From positions 700,972 through 764,971 of the forward strand of contig NZ_LN889813.1 in assembly GCF_900009145.1 (NCBI RefSeq): a DNA stretch of 64,000 nucleotides, read 5' to 3'. The notes below the pieces were generated by a model. The model was not told the DNA's origin and ran no database searches. It saw only the letters and a list, made by a program, of their open reading frames with translations. Positions 45,117-52,445 of this stretch are shown here, piece by piece. The stretch's first letter is position 1. Each line of letters begins with the position of its first letter. The position numbers and the translations under genes were made by a program. Source of the DNA: Planktothrix tepida PCC 9214 (GTDB lineage Bacteria; Cyanobacteriota; Cyanobacteriia; Cyanobacteriales; Microcoleaceae).

Positions 45117-48100
45117 TTAAATTTTACCGATCGCACAAAATGCAGCCCAATAATAGGGAGAAGCAAACGGTTTTTCATGATCCTTGATTTCCTTTAAGGA
45201 ATGACGCAACTGCATTTTATTCCCCAGATCTATCCAAGCTAATAATTCGGCTTTCGTCGCATTTCTTAACCAGTTTTGAGCATGATTTAACGCGATCGCA
45301 ACTTCCTCACCCTCCCGCAATAATTGATAAAATCGAATCATTAAAATTGCCGTAGAAATATCACTCACAGACCATAGAGAACTAACAACATTAGTCGAAC
45401 CCGCTACTAGAAACCCACTGGGTAAACCAATATATTCATCACTATTAGATTGAAAATCAATTAACCCCGTTTCACAGGCAGAAAGGGTGACTAAACGACA
45501 GCAACGCAAATCTAATGTAAACACATCCCCCAAGGTTAAACATTCACTGAGATCGAGAGTTTGACCTGTTTGTAAGGGAAGATGGCGACTGGGATCAAGG
45601 GGCAAAGGTGGGGGTTCTAGGTAACAGTCTGCGAATAGTAATGCGGACAAAATAGGATTCTCAAAATTAAAATAACCGTGACAGGAAAAATGGTGACAAT
45701 TAGCCGTTTTTAGGGTGGTTTGTTGTTCTAAATTAAAGGTTGTTTTTTTCGCGTTTTCACGGACTAGAATATGGCTTGGATTAAAATAAGTGCGAATACT
45801 GTTAACTTCTAAGTCGGTATAGGCTAAATCTTTTGTCGGATTTTGAATGGCAAATAGTTGAGAAAAAGCGGGACGCTGGCGGTTTTTTGCCGTTTGTAAT
45901 AGTTGACAACTGGGAGCATAGCTCACCCCACCGGAAAACAGATCCATTAAAATGACAGACTCCTGTACGGGCGAGGCGCGCCTCGCCCCTAGCCCTGACG
46001 AGGAAGTTAACTCTCCTAAACGATCTTGAGATATCGGTAAAGCATGAAGGGGGAATAAATGCAGGAAACGGTTAGGAATAAGTACCAGACTATCGCATTT
46101 TTCCCCGATAGCATTGAGGAGTTGGTCAAAATGTAAGATTTCCCCCAGACGTTGCAGACGGGAGTTTAGGGTGTTTTGCCATTGTTTTTTATCAGTTCGG
46201 TAGGCGGTGAGGTAGTCGTCAGCCCATGCTATTAAGGCGTTATAGTCTTCGGGGGTGGACTGCCAGAGTTTGACTTCTCCCCCATCCTCTCTTGCGCGAG
46301 GCGAGGAGGGTGGAGTAACAATAAATACCACAAAGCGATCGCTTAAAATATACCATTCTAAAATCGCGGTATTGTCCCCCGTCAACCCTTGAATATCACT
46401 AAAGGGGATGGGTTGAACCTTTTGGGTGAGGCGGAAATCACGGTCAATGGGGGTAATATCACAGGTAATGAGGGTGTCGAGTTGTTGCTGAAGTTGGTTG
46501 AGACGGCTACGATCTGGGGGTGGAGTTTGTAGGGCGGTGATATTGGCACTGCGTTCTCCGGTTGTCCCGTCTGTGAAGGAGTTGCGACTGCGTTCTTCGA
46601 TTTCCAGGCGACGTTGTTCGGTTTCGATGTTTCGACGCAGACGGTCGAGTTCATCGAGGACAGTTTGGGGGATATCGCCTTTGGGGTAAAGGTCACGGGT
46701 TGCTAATAGTTCAACGAGGTTACGGGTTTTGCTGCGTTCAACATATTCTATGGCGGCGGTATAGTTTTTCAGTTCGATGCAAACTTCTACCATTGCTTGA
46801 TAAAGTTTTTGCCATTTTTCCGCTAATTTCTGTTTATCTGCATCTCCCCCTTTAACAATTCCTGCCCGTATTTCTTCGAGGGTTTCAATAGCATTATAAA
46901 AAGTATCATAAGCGAATTGCCATTGTTGAGATTGTTGATAAGCGAGTCCTAAGTTATATGATGTCAGTACATAATTGTAAGGAAAAGCTGCACGGGTATA
47001 AATTTCTAAAGCTGCTTTATAGAATGCGATTGCCTGTTCTATATTCTGAGCTTTTTCCCCTTTGATTCGATTAGAATAGGCAAGAGCCAGATTATTTTGA
47101 GTTTCTGCCCATTGTTCGGGAAATGCTTCACGGGTTCTAATTTCTAATGCAGCATGATAAGCTGTGATCGCCCGTTCAATATTCTCGGCATTATCGGCTT
47201 TTTCTCCTATGATTCGATAAGAATAGGCATTAGCCAGATTATTTTGAGTTTCTGCCCATTGTTCAGGAAATGCTTCACGGGTTCTAATTTCTAATGCAGC
47301 TTGATAGAATGCGATCGCCCGTTCTATATTCTCAGCTTTTTCCCTTTTTATTCGATAATAATAGGCAAGAGCCAGGTTATTTTGAATGGTTGCCCATTGT
47401 TTAGGAAATGCTTCACGGGTATAAATTTCTAAAGCGGCTTGGTAGGCTATAATCGCCCATTCAATATTATCAGCTTTTTCCCCTTTGATTCGATAATAAT
47501 AGGCAAGAGCCAGATTATTTTGAGTTTCTGCCCATTGTTCAGGAAATGCTTTACGGGTTCTAATTTCTAATGCACCTTGATAGAATGCGATCGCCCGTTC
47601 TATATTCTCGGCTTTTTCCCCTTTGATTCGATTAGAATAGGCAAGAGCCAGATTATTTTGAGTCATTGCCCATTGTTCAGGAAATGCTTCACGGGTATAA
47701 ATTTCTAATGCAGCTTGATAGAGTGCGATTGCCCGTTCTATATTCTGAGCTTTTCCCCCTTTGATTCGATAATAATAGGCAAGAGCCAGATTATTTTGAG
47801 TGGTTGCCCATTGTTTAGGAAATGCTTCACGGGTTCTAATTTCTAAAGCCGATTGGTAGGCTGCGATCGCCTGTTCTATATTCTGAGCTTTTTCCCCTTT
47901 GATTCGATCCTTATAGGCATTAGCTAGATTATTTTGAGTCCCTGCCCATTGTTCAGGAAATGCTTCACGGGTATAAATTTCTAAAGTAGCTTGAGAGGTT
48001 GCAATACTAATTTCTAAATTGTTCTTTCGGCTTCCCAGGGGAAACTGTAGGATTAAATTACCAAATTCCGCAATAACTGCGGCCATATAGATAGCAGCTT

Positions 48101-48506
48101 CTAGGGAAAGTTCTTTAAGTGTAGCCGTTACCCTGTTTTTTAAAATATAGGCTAAATTTTCATCGAGTTTATCGAGGTTTTGTTGGAATAGGGGATAAAC
48201 AATTTGAGGATTCCCTCGACTTTCTAAAACGGCTTGCAAAACTTCCATGAAAAATTTAGAATAATCTTCCGGGGAATTGGTGTTACCCATAAAAGCCGAT
48301 AATTCTTCTGCTAAATTGATTAAAAGTTCTGCTTCCTGTTGTCTTCCAGCTTCCTGCAATTGTGAGGATATTTCTAATAAAACCTGTAAGAAATCTTGAT
48401 CCAGTAATTCTTGATTGTCCTGTAATATTTGGGATTCTTCGCCACTGGGACAGGTGAGAAGATTGTTAATTAAAGTTAGATAGGCGTTGAGGCGTTGTTC
48501 GTTCAT
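45117..48506 (-). CDS. TPR-CHAT caspase-like protein
   Basis: Protein of 1129 residues. An amino-terminal helical region (AYLTLINNLLTCPSGEESQI) is followed by seven 46-residue TPR-like repeats with consensus FPxQWAxTQNNLALAY, plus a degenerate eighth, then a helical region, and a C-terminal CHAT domain. Catalytic residues are present: His in HHFSCHGYF (about 939) and Cys in TLSACETGLID (about 1009), so an active caspase-like protease is plausible. CHAT proteins act in gasdermin cleavage and phage defence (for example Craspase) and in other conflict systems. No gasdermin-like partner was identified within the window. Repeats span about 46980-48000 and are nearly identical at DNA level. Confidence 0.92.
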   Translation of the reverse strand: MNEQRLNAYLTLINNLLTCPSGEESQILQDNQELLDQDFLQVLLEISSQLQEAGRQQEAELLINLAEELSAFMGNTNSPEDYSKFFMEVLQAVLESRGNPQIVYPLFQQNLDKLDENLAYILKNRVTATLKELSLEAAIYMAAVIAEFGNLILQFPLGSRKNNLEISIATSQATLEIYTREAFPEQWAGTQNNLANAYKDRIKGEKAQNIEQAIAAYQSALEIRTREAFPKQWATTQNNLALAYYYRIKGGKAQNIERAIALYQAALEIYTREAFPEQWAMTQNNLALAYSNRIKGEKAENIERAIAFYQGALEIRTRKAFPEQWAETQNNLALAYYYRIKGEKADNIEWAIIAYQAALEIYTREAFPKQWATIQNNLALAYYYRIKREKAENIERAIAFYQAALEIRTREAFPEQWAETQNNLANAYSYRIIGEKADNAENIERAITAYHAALEIRTREAFPEQWAETQNNLALAYSNRIKGEKAQNIEQAIAFYKAALEIYTRAAFPYNYVLTSYNLGLAYQQSQQWQFAYDTFYNAIETLEEIRAGIVKGGDADKQKLAEKWQKLYQAMVEVCIELKNYTAAIEYVERSKTRNLVELLATRDLYPKGDIPQTVLDELDRLRRNIETEQRRLEIEERSRNSFTDGTTGERSANITALQTPPPDRSRLNQLQQQLDTLITCDITPIDRDFRLTQKVQPIPFSDIQGLTGDNTAILEWYILSDRFVVFIVTPPSSPRAREDGGEVKLWQSTPEDYNALIAWADDYLTAYRTDKKQWQNTLNSRLQRLGEILHFDQLLNAIGEKCDSLVLIPNRFLHLFPLHALPISQDRLGELTSSSGLGARRASPVQESVILMDLFSGGVSYAPSCQLLQTAKNRQRPAFSQLFAIQNPTKDLAYTDLEVNSIRTYFNPSHILVRENAKKTTFNLEQQTTLKTANCHHFSCHGYFNFENPILSALLFADCYLEPPPLPLDPSRHLPLQTGQTLDLSECLTLGDVFTLDLRCCRLVTLSACETGLIDFQSNSDEYIGLPSGFLVAGSTNVVSSLWSVSDISTAILMIRFYQLLREGEEVAIALNHAQNWLRNATKAELLAWIDLGNKMQLRHSLKEIKDHEKPFASPYYWAAFCAIGKI

Positions 48507-48655
48507 GGTTAGGGGTGGGAAATAGAGGAGATAGAGATTATTTTAAAAATGATTAGGCTGTTGAGTCGGCGTGTCCTGGGAACTATTAGTTATAACCTTA
48601 ACTCCCTGATGTTAGTCTGATTTATTGTTGCACCAAACCCCGTTTCTTGGAGTCT

Positions 48656-48925
48656 CTAACCCCCATAAACGTCTCGCCGATGTCTGACGTGCATGATACG
48701 GACTATTCTATCTTCATCATTGATAGTATAAACAACTCGATAGTCACCGATGCGAATACGATAGAAATTATCGCTTCCCTTCAACTTTACTACCCCTTCT
48801 GGACGAGGTTCTAAACTCAAACAATCAATCGCCTCGCTAATGCGTAACTGAAGATCAAGATCTAACCCTCGTAGCTCTTTAGCTGCTGACTTTTTAAAAC
48901 GGACAGCATAACCTTCATTTGACAT
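48656..48925 (-). CDS. RelE/ParE family toxin
   Basis: Toxin of 89 residues from ATG 48925 (a frame from 48940 adds five residues). Typical RelE layout: YAVRFKKSAAKELRGLDLDL, then PRPEGVVKLKGSDNFYRIRI and GDYRVVYTINDEDRIVRI with RHRRDVYGG at the end. These match mRNA interferases acting on the ribosome. It overlaps the antitoxin's stop by 11 bases. Confidence 0.88.
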   Translation of the reverse strand: MSNEGYAVRFKKSAAKELRGLDLDLQLRISEAIDCLSLEPRPEGVVKLKGSDNFYRIRIGDYRVVYTINDEDRIVRIMHVRHRRDVYGG

Positions 48926-49103
48926 TAACTTCAGCCTCAATTTCCTGCTTTAACTCTTCCCAAGACACCTCCTCCTCATCCTGACGCGCATGAGCCACCA
49001 ACAAATCATAGAAGTCTTCCCACAACTCACCCCACTCTGTTAAATCAATTAATACCGCCTGCTTTTCCCCAGCATCATTCACAACAAATTGAATCCCTTT
49101 CAT
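48915..49103 (-). CDS. RelB-like/DUF-type antitoxin
   Basis: Protein of 62 residues, MKGIQFVVNDAGEKQAVLID then LTEWGELWEDFYDLLVAHAR and an acidic helix EEVSWEELKQEIEAEVN. The layout fits small antitoxins that partner RelE/ParE (beta strand, then helices). It overlaps the toxin gene start and precedes it, as expected. Confidence 0.78.
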   Translation of the reverse strand: MKGIQFVVNDAGEKQAVLIDLTEWGELWEDFYDLLVAHARQDEEEVSWEELKQEIEAEVNVK

Positions 49104-49116
49104 GATTTTTTTCCTT

Positions 49117-49214
49117 ATAGGTTAATTGATTTTATTTTGACTGATGCTAATCTGATTCAATTCTAGCTCAACAGGGAAATCAGAAACCGGGTTTCTCCAT
49201 TAAATTTGGGTTAG
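49117..49214. repeat. Dispersed repeat pair with 49684-49752
   Basis: ATAGGTTAATTGATT...TATTTTGACT, then AATCAGAAACCGGGTTTCTCC followed by TTAAATTTGGGTTAG. Both pieces recur in the same order at 49684-49752 but with a shorter gap, so this is a duplication flanking the Phd/VapC remnant. Confidence 0.7.
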
Positions 49215-49224
49215 TTATTTATCT

Positions 49225-49366
49225 TTAGTCCCAAATTCTTTGAATTGGATAAGCATCGAAAGCAATATCTTTACTCAAAATCGGGATATTCTCTTCGATA
49301 GATTGAACAATTAACAGTCGATCAAAAGGATCTTTATGATAAAATGGAAGGTGGGATAATAGCCTT
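49225..49366 (-). pseudogene. VapC (PIN) toxin, C-terminal fragment
   Basis: Reading LSHLPFYHKDPFDRLLIVQS then IEENIPILSKDIAFDAY and PIQRIWD, the end of a COG3744-type VapC toxin. Catalytic Asp and Glu of the amino-terminal half are missing; only about 45 residues remain. The Phd antitoxin gene stops just before, so the toxin was deleted between antitoxin stop and the tail. Confidence 0.75.
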
Positions 49367-49367
49367 A

Positions 49368-49595
49368 TTACAGATAGTCCTGAAAATCATCTAAAGGTTG
49401 ATCAAAATCATCAGACATGGAAATCCGATCTTGATCACAACCAAATAAAAGCGGGCGTTGGTTAGCAGGAGAAAATGGAGTAATTTTAATCGTTTGATGA
49501 TTATTTTTAGTAATCAGAATTTCTTCTCCAGCAAAAGCCATATCTATTAGTTCCAAAATTTGTGGTAAGGCTTGGTTAATATCAATACTTTTCAT
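49368..49595 (-). CDS. Phd/YefM family antitoxin, orphaned
   Basis: Protein of 75 residues: MKSIDINQALPQILELIDMA then FAGEEILITKNNHQTIKITP, the Phd/YefM DNA-binding fold, and ISMSDDFDQPLDDFQDYL, a toxin-neutralising tail common with VapC partners. The adjacent toxin is a stub. TACCTCC near 49606 on the plus strand is the reverse complement of its GGAGGTA ribosome binding site. Confidence 0.83.
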   Translation of the reverse strand: MKSIDINQALPQILELIDMAFAGEEILITKNNHQTIKITPFSPANQRPLLFGCDQDRISMSDDFDQPLDDFQDYL

Positions 49596-49683
49596 GGGTC
49601 ATACCTCCTATCAATGCAGCTTGATTTTGGATTTTTAGAGACTCTGCTATTTCTCAAACTTGATTAAAATTGGCTTTTTCCAT

Positions 49684-49790
49684 AATAGGTTAATTGATTG
49701 TATTTTGACTTGGAGAATCAGAAACCGGGTTTCTCCGTTAAATCTGGGTTAGGATAAAAAGATTGTTGCACCAAACCCGGTTTCTTGGAG
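49684..49790. repeat. Second copy of the dispersed repeat plus GAAACCGGGTTTC palindromes
   Basis: Matches 49117-49214 (TTAATTGATTGTATTTTGAC, then AGAATCAGAAACCGGGTTTC). It is followed at 49763-49790 by TTGTTGCACCAAACCCGGTT TCTTGGAG, which also occurs near 48625-48652. Confidence 0.7.
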
Positions 49791-49910
49791 TTTAGTTTGT
49801 TTTCGTTCCTCTAAGGTACTTTAATTAAGGGGTTTCGCTGAACCTAGAATCCCCACACCTTCAGGCTGGGGAATGTCAATGAGGGCTTTAAAAATTATCC
49901 CCTATTAAAA

Positions 49911-49955
49911 TTTAAGGGACTATTCCTAATTCAGAATAGCCCCTTAAGTGTTTTT
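49911..49955. terminator. Hairpin downstream of the PEP-CTERM gene
   Basis: TTAAGGGACTATTC / GAATAGCCCCTTAA with an 8-base loop, followed on the plus strand by GTGTTTTTT and on the minus by AAATTTTAA. It lies 75 bases after the stop of the minus-strand PEP-CTERM gene. Confidence 0.65.
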
Positions 49956-50029
49956 TAGTCATATCAATTAAAAGCATCAAAACTGCACTCTCATTCACCT
50001 AATCTTAATTCAGCCTCCGTTCTGGTTGA

Positions 50030-50893
50030 TTAAGATTGACGTTTGCTCAGTCGGCTACCGAGTACAGTTAAACTAACCAACGCTAAACCAGCAAGACTAC
50101 CGGGTTCAGGAACATCAACTTTACCCTTGAGAGCAACACCATCATTGCCACATTCTAGGAAAATACTAGCAATATAGTCATAGTTGCCATCGGCGAGCCC
50201 TAAATCGGATTTATTGAGGCTAAAACCCATAGTTTGTGTTCCACTAGCTTTGAAGAATCCAAAGTCAAGTCCTTGATTTTGTAAGGCTGTAGCAGACAAA
50301 CTTCCAATATCACCTAATTTCTTCGCACCGGAGTCAATCACATTTAGAATTGTCCCGTTACCAAAATAACTGTAAACAGATGCTTTTGTAGCAAGGTCAG
50401 TCCCTTGGGTGTTGGCTTTATCAAATCCAGCATTGTAATACTGTAGTAAGCTGTTGTAGCCATGATTTACATTTGTAACGCTGACACCTTTTACGTTACC
50501 ATAAAGCCCGGTTGTGGCAACTTGGGAGTCATTCGTTCCCGCAAAACGAACTCCAAATAAGCTCTTTTGGCTGCTGGCAGTTGTAAAGTTTTTGTTAGTG
50601 AAGTTTAAGAATAAATCGCCCCAACCAATATTTCCATCAGCCGCTCCTGAATTAGCAACACCCTTCAGAGGAGTTCCACCTGTGAGAGCAACAAAGACAC
50701 TATCGCTGGTTTCTTTAATTGCAATTCCTCTAATATTAAAGGATTCACCGCCAGATCCATCGATAAAGGAATCAATTCCGTAGTTCCATCCATTATGGAG
50801 TTGTCCAGCAACAGCCGGAAGACCGTTTACAGATACAAAACAAAGACTGGCTACTGTCGTTCCGATTAATTTTTTCAGTGTAGAAGTTTTCAT
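50030..50893 (-). CDS. PEP-CTERM exosortase-dependent surface protein
   Basis: Exported protein of 287 residues. A signal peptide (KKLIGTTVASLCFVSVNGLP AVAG) at the start; the end is VPEPGSLAGLALVSLTVLGS then RLSKRQS, a PEP-CTERM sorting signal: PEP motif, hydrophobic helix and basic tail. The body is Gly/Asn/Ser-rich, with NGWNYGIDSFIDGSGGESFN and GAADGNIGWGDLFLNFT, which resembles the XDD3 family of cyanobacterial exosortase substrates (from memory). Two Cys are unpaired in the body. Likely a surface or extracellular-matrix protein. No exosortase is in the window. Confidence 0.85.
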   Translation of the reverse strand: MKTSTLKKLIGTTVASLCFVSVNGLPAVAGQLHNGWNYGIDSFIDGSGGESFNIRGIAIKETSDSVFVALTGGTPLKGVANSGAADGNIGWGDLFLNFTNKNFTTASSQKSLFGVRFAGTNDSQVATTGLYGNVKGVSVTNVNHGYNSLLQYYNAGFDKANTQGTDLATKASVYSYFGNGTILNVIDSGAKKLGDIGSLSATALQNQGLDFGFFKASGTQTMGFSLNKSDLGLADGNYDYIASIFLECGNDGVALKGKVDVPEPGSLAGLALVSLTVLGSRLSKRQS

Positions 50894-51499
50894 ACGTTAA
50901 CTCCTGGGTGATTAGGGATTGCGCTTTTTTCTTTTCGATAAATACACTATAGTAAATTGTTGTTAAAGGTTTGATGTTGAAAACACCAAAATTTGTAAAC
51001 TCTTTGTAAAAATAATAAAATTCTAGCTGTATCAATTTTTTTACTTTTATTCCCTTACATAAATTATAGTATTCCCCAGACCTATTAGTACAAAGAGTGA
51101 TGCTGAAAGCTTGATTTGCGCCTGTCTTTTCGTGTCTGTTTCCTGCTATATAGCAATCCTATTTGAGTTGTATCCAAAATTTCGGTTCAAAAGGTAACAG
51201 GGAACGGGGAACAGGGAACAGGGAACAGGGAACAGGGATAATACTTCTGGCTGTTTCATATCAGTTTTAAATTATTACAGTCTATTTGGGATTGCTATAT
51301 CTAAAAATCTAAAATCAAGAGAAAATACTGATAATTTTTCTTAAAATTTAACTTTTCAATAAAAAAGATAGATTTTATCAGTATTATTACGGATTAAAAT
51401 TCTGAGTGTTTCAAGATTAATAAGTTATCATCTCAAGCTGTCCCTCTCATGGATTAACTTAATGTTAATGTATAGGAAACCTATGAAGGAGGTTAAGAG
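50894..51499. other. Spacer holding a MITE-like element and heptamer array
   Basis: A 606-base non-coding region between divergent genes. It contains the promoter side of the PEP-CTERM gene (50894-51060), the MITE-like element at 51147-51300 and an AT-rich leader for the alpha/beta hydrolase. No ORF is supported. Confidence 0.55.
51147..51300. mobile_element. MITE-like element with GGGAACA array inside
   Basis: Terminal inverted repeats of about 19 bases: TATATAGCAATCCTATTTGA at the left and TCTATTTGGGATTGCTATAT at the right. The interior has a GGGAACA array (about 51197-51237) and no coding capacity. Its left two thirds equal the element at 24429-24509 in reverse. Likely a dispersed non-autonomous repeat. 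Confidence 0.65.
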
Positions 51500-52321
51500 T
51501 TGCGGTTAAATATCCAAATTAAAGGTCAAGGGTTCCCGATTATTTGTTTACATGGACATCCCGGTTCTAGTCAATGTATGTCTGTGTTTACAAACCATCT
51601 TTCACAACAATATCTCACTCTAGCACCAGACTTAAGAGGGTATGGAAAAAGTCGCACCCGTCAGCCGTTTGAGATGGAAGATCATTTACAAGATTTAGAA
51701 GCACTTTTTCAAAACTTTGATCTGGATCAATGTGTGATTTTAGGATGGTCATTAGGAGGAATTTTAGCCTTAGAATTAGCATTAAAATTTCCCGAAAACG
51801 TTAAGGGTTTAATTTTAATTGCGTCCGCCGCCAGACCTAGAGGAAATCATCCTCCGATTTCTCGGTTAGATTATGTTTATACCGGTTTAGCCGGACTTAT
51901 TAATTGGGTATTTCCGAGTTGGCGATGGAATATTGAACTGTTTGGAAGGCGATCGCTATTTCGTTATTTAATTCAACAACATCATTCTATTGCTTACCAC
52001 TATTTAGCACAAGAAGCAGTTCCAGCTTTTCTACAAACCTCTGGGTTAGCGACTCAAGCCTTAAATCAAGCCTTAAGATTAAGCTATAATCGTTTAGAAC
52101 ATTTACAACAGATAAACTGTCCTTGTTTAGTTTTAGCTGGAGAATGCGATCGCCATATCACAGCTAAATCTAGTCAAGAAACCGCAGAATATTTACCTAA
52201 TTCTCAGTTTTATTCTTATCCGAATACTGCTCATCTATTCCCTTGGGAAATACCTGAAACGATACTCACTGATATTGATAATTGGCTCGCCCAATATGTT
52301 AATATCGTTAATACAAATTAA
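51500..52321 (+). CDS. Alpha/beta hydrolase
   Basis: Soluble protein of 273 residues; start TTG at 51500 after AAGGAGG with an optimal spacing. Features: oxyanion-hole HGHPGSSQ, nucleophile elbow GWSLGG (Ser about 84), the acidic residue probably in LAGECDRHI, and catalytic His in NTAHLFPWE. The closest type is a haloalkane dehalogenase or enol-lactone hydrolase-like group (3-oxoadipate enol-lactonase), but the substrate cannot be read from sequence. It is monocistronic. Confidence 0.88.
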   Translation: MRLNIQIKGQGFPIICLHGHPGSSQCMSVFTNHLSQQYLTLAPDLRGYGKSRTRQPFEMEDHLQDLEALFQNFDLDQCVILGWSLGGILALELALKFPENVKGLILIASAARPRGNHPPISRLDYVYTGLAGLINWVFPSWRWNIELFGRRSLFRYLIQQHHSIAYHYLAQEAVPAFLQTSGLATQALNQALRLSYNRLEHLQQINCPCLVLAGECDRHITAKSSQETAEYLPNSQFYSYPNTAHLFPWEIPETILTDIDNWLAQYVNIVNTN

Positions 52322-52410
52322 ATTCTTATATGAAGTCCTTAAATGTGGGCTAAAAATCATTGATCGGATGGCTAATCACTTTTTCTCACCTCCTATTTCC
52401 TATTTTCTTT

Positions 52411-52439
52411 TCCCTTCTGTTCCCTGTTCCCTGTTCCCT
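52411..52439. repeat. Heptamer repeat, TCCCTGT x ~3
   Basis: TCCCTTCTGTTCCCTGTTCC then CTGTTCCCTC, an imperfect copy of the GGGAACA array on the minus strand, just after the hydrolase gene and before the histidine kinase stop. Confidence 0.8.
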
Positions 52440-52445
52440 CCTATA

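Noticed and set aside
46980-48000. CRISPR-like array of regular repeats
   Set aside because: The 138-bp period is coding, in frame and TPR-like. No short spacers of variable sequence exist.
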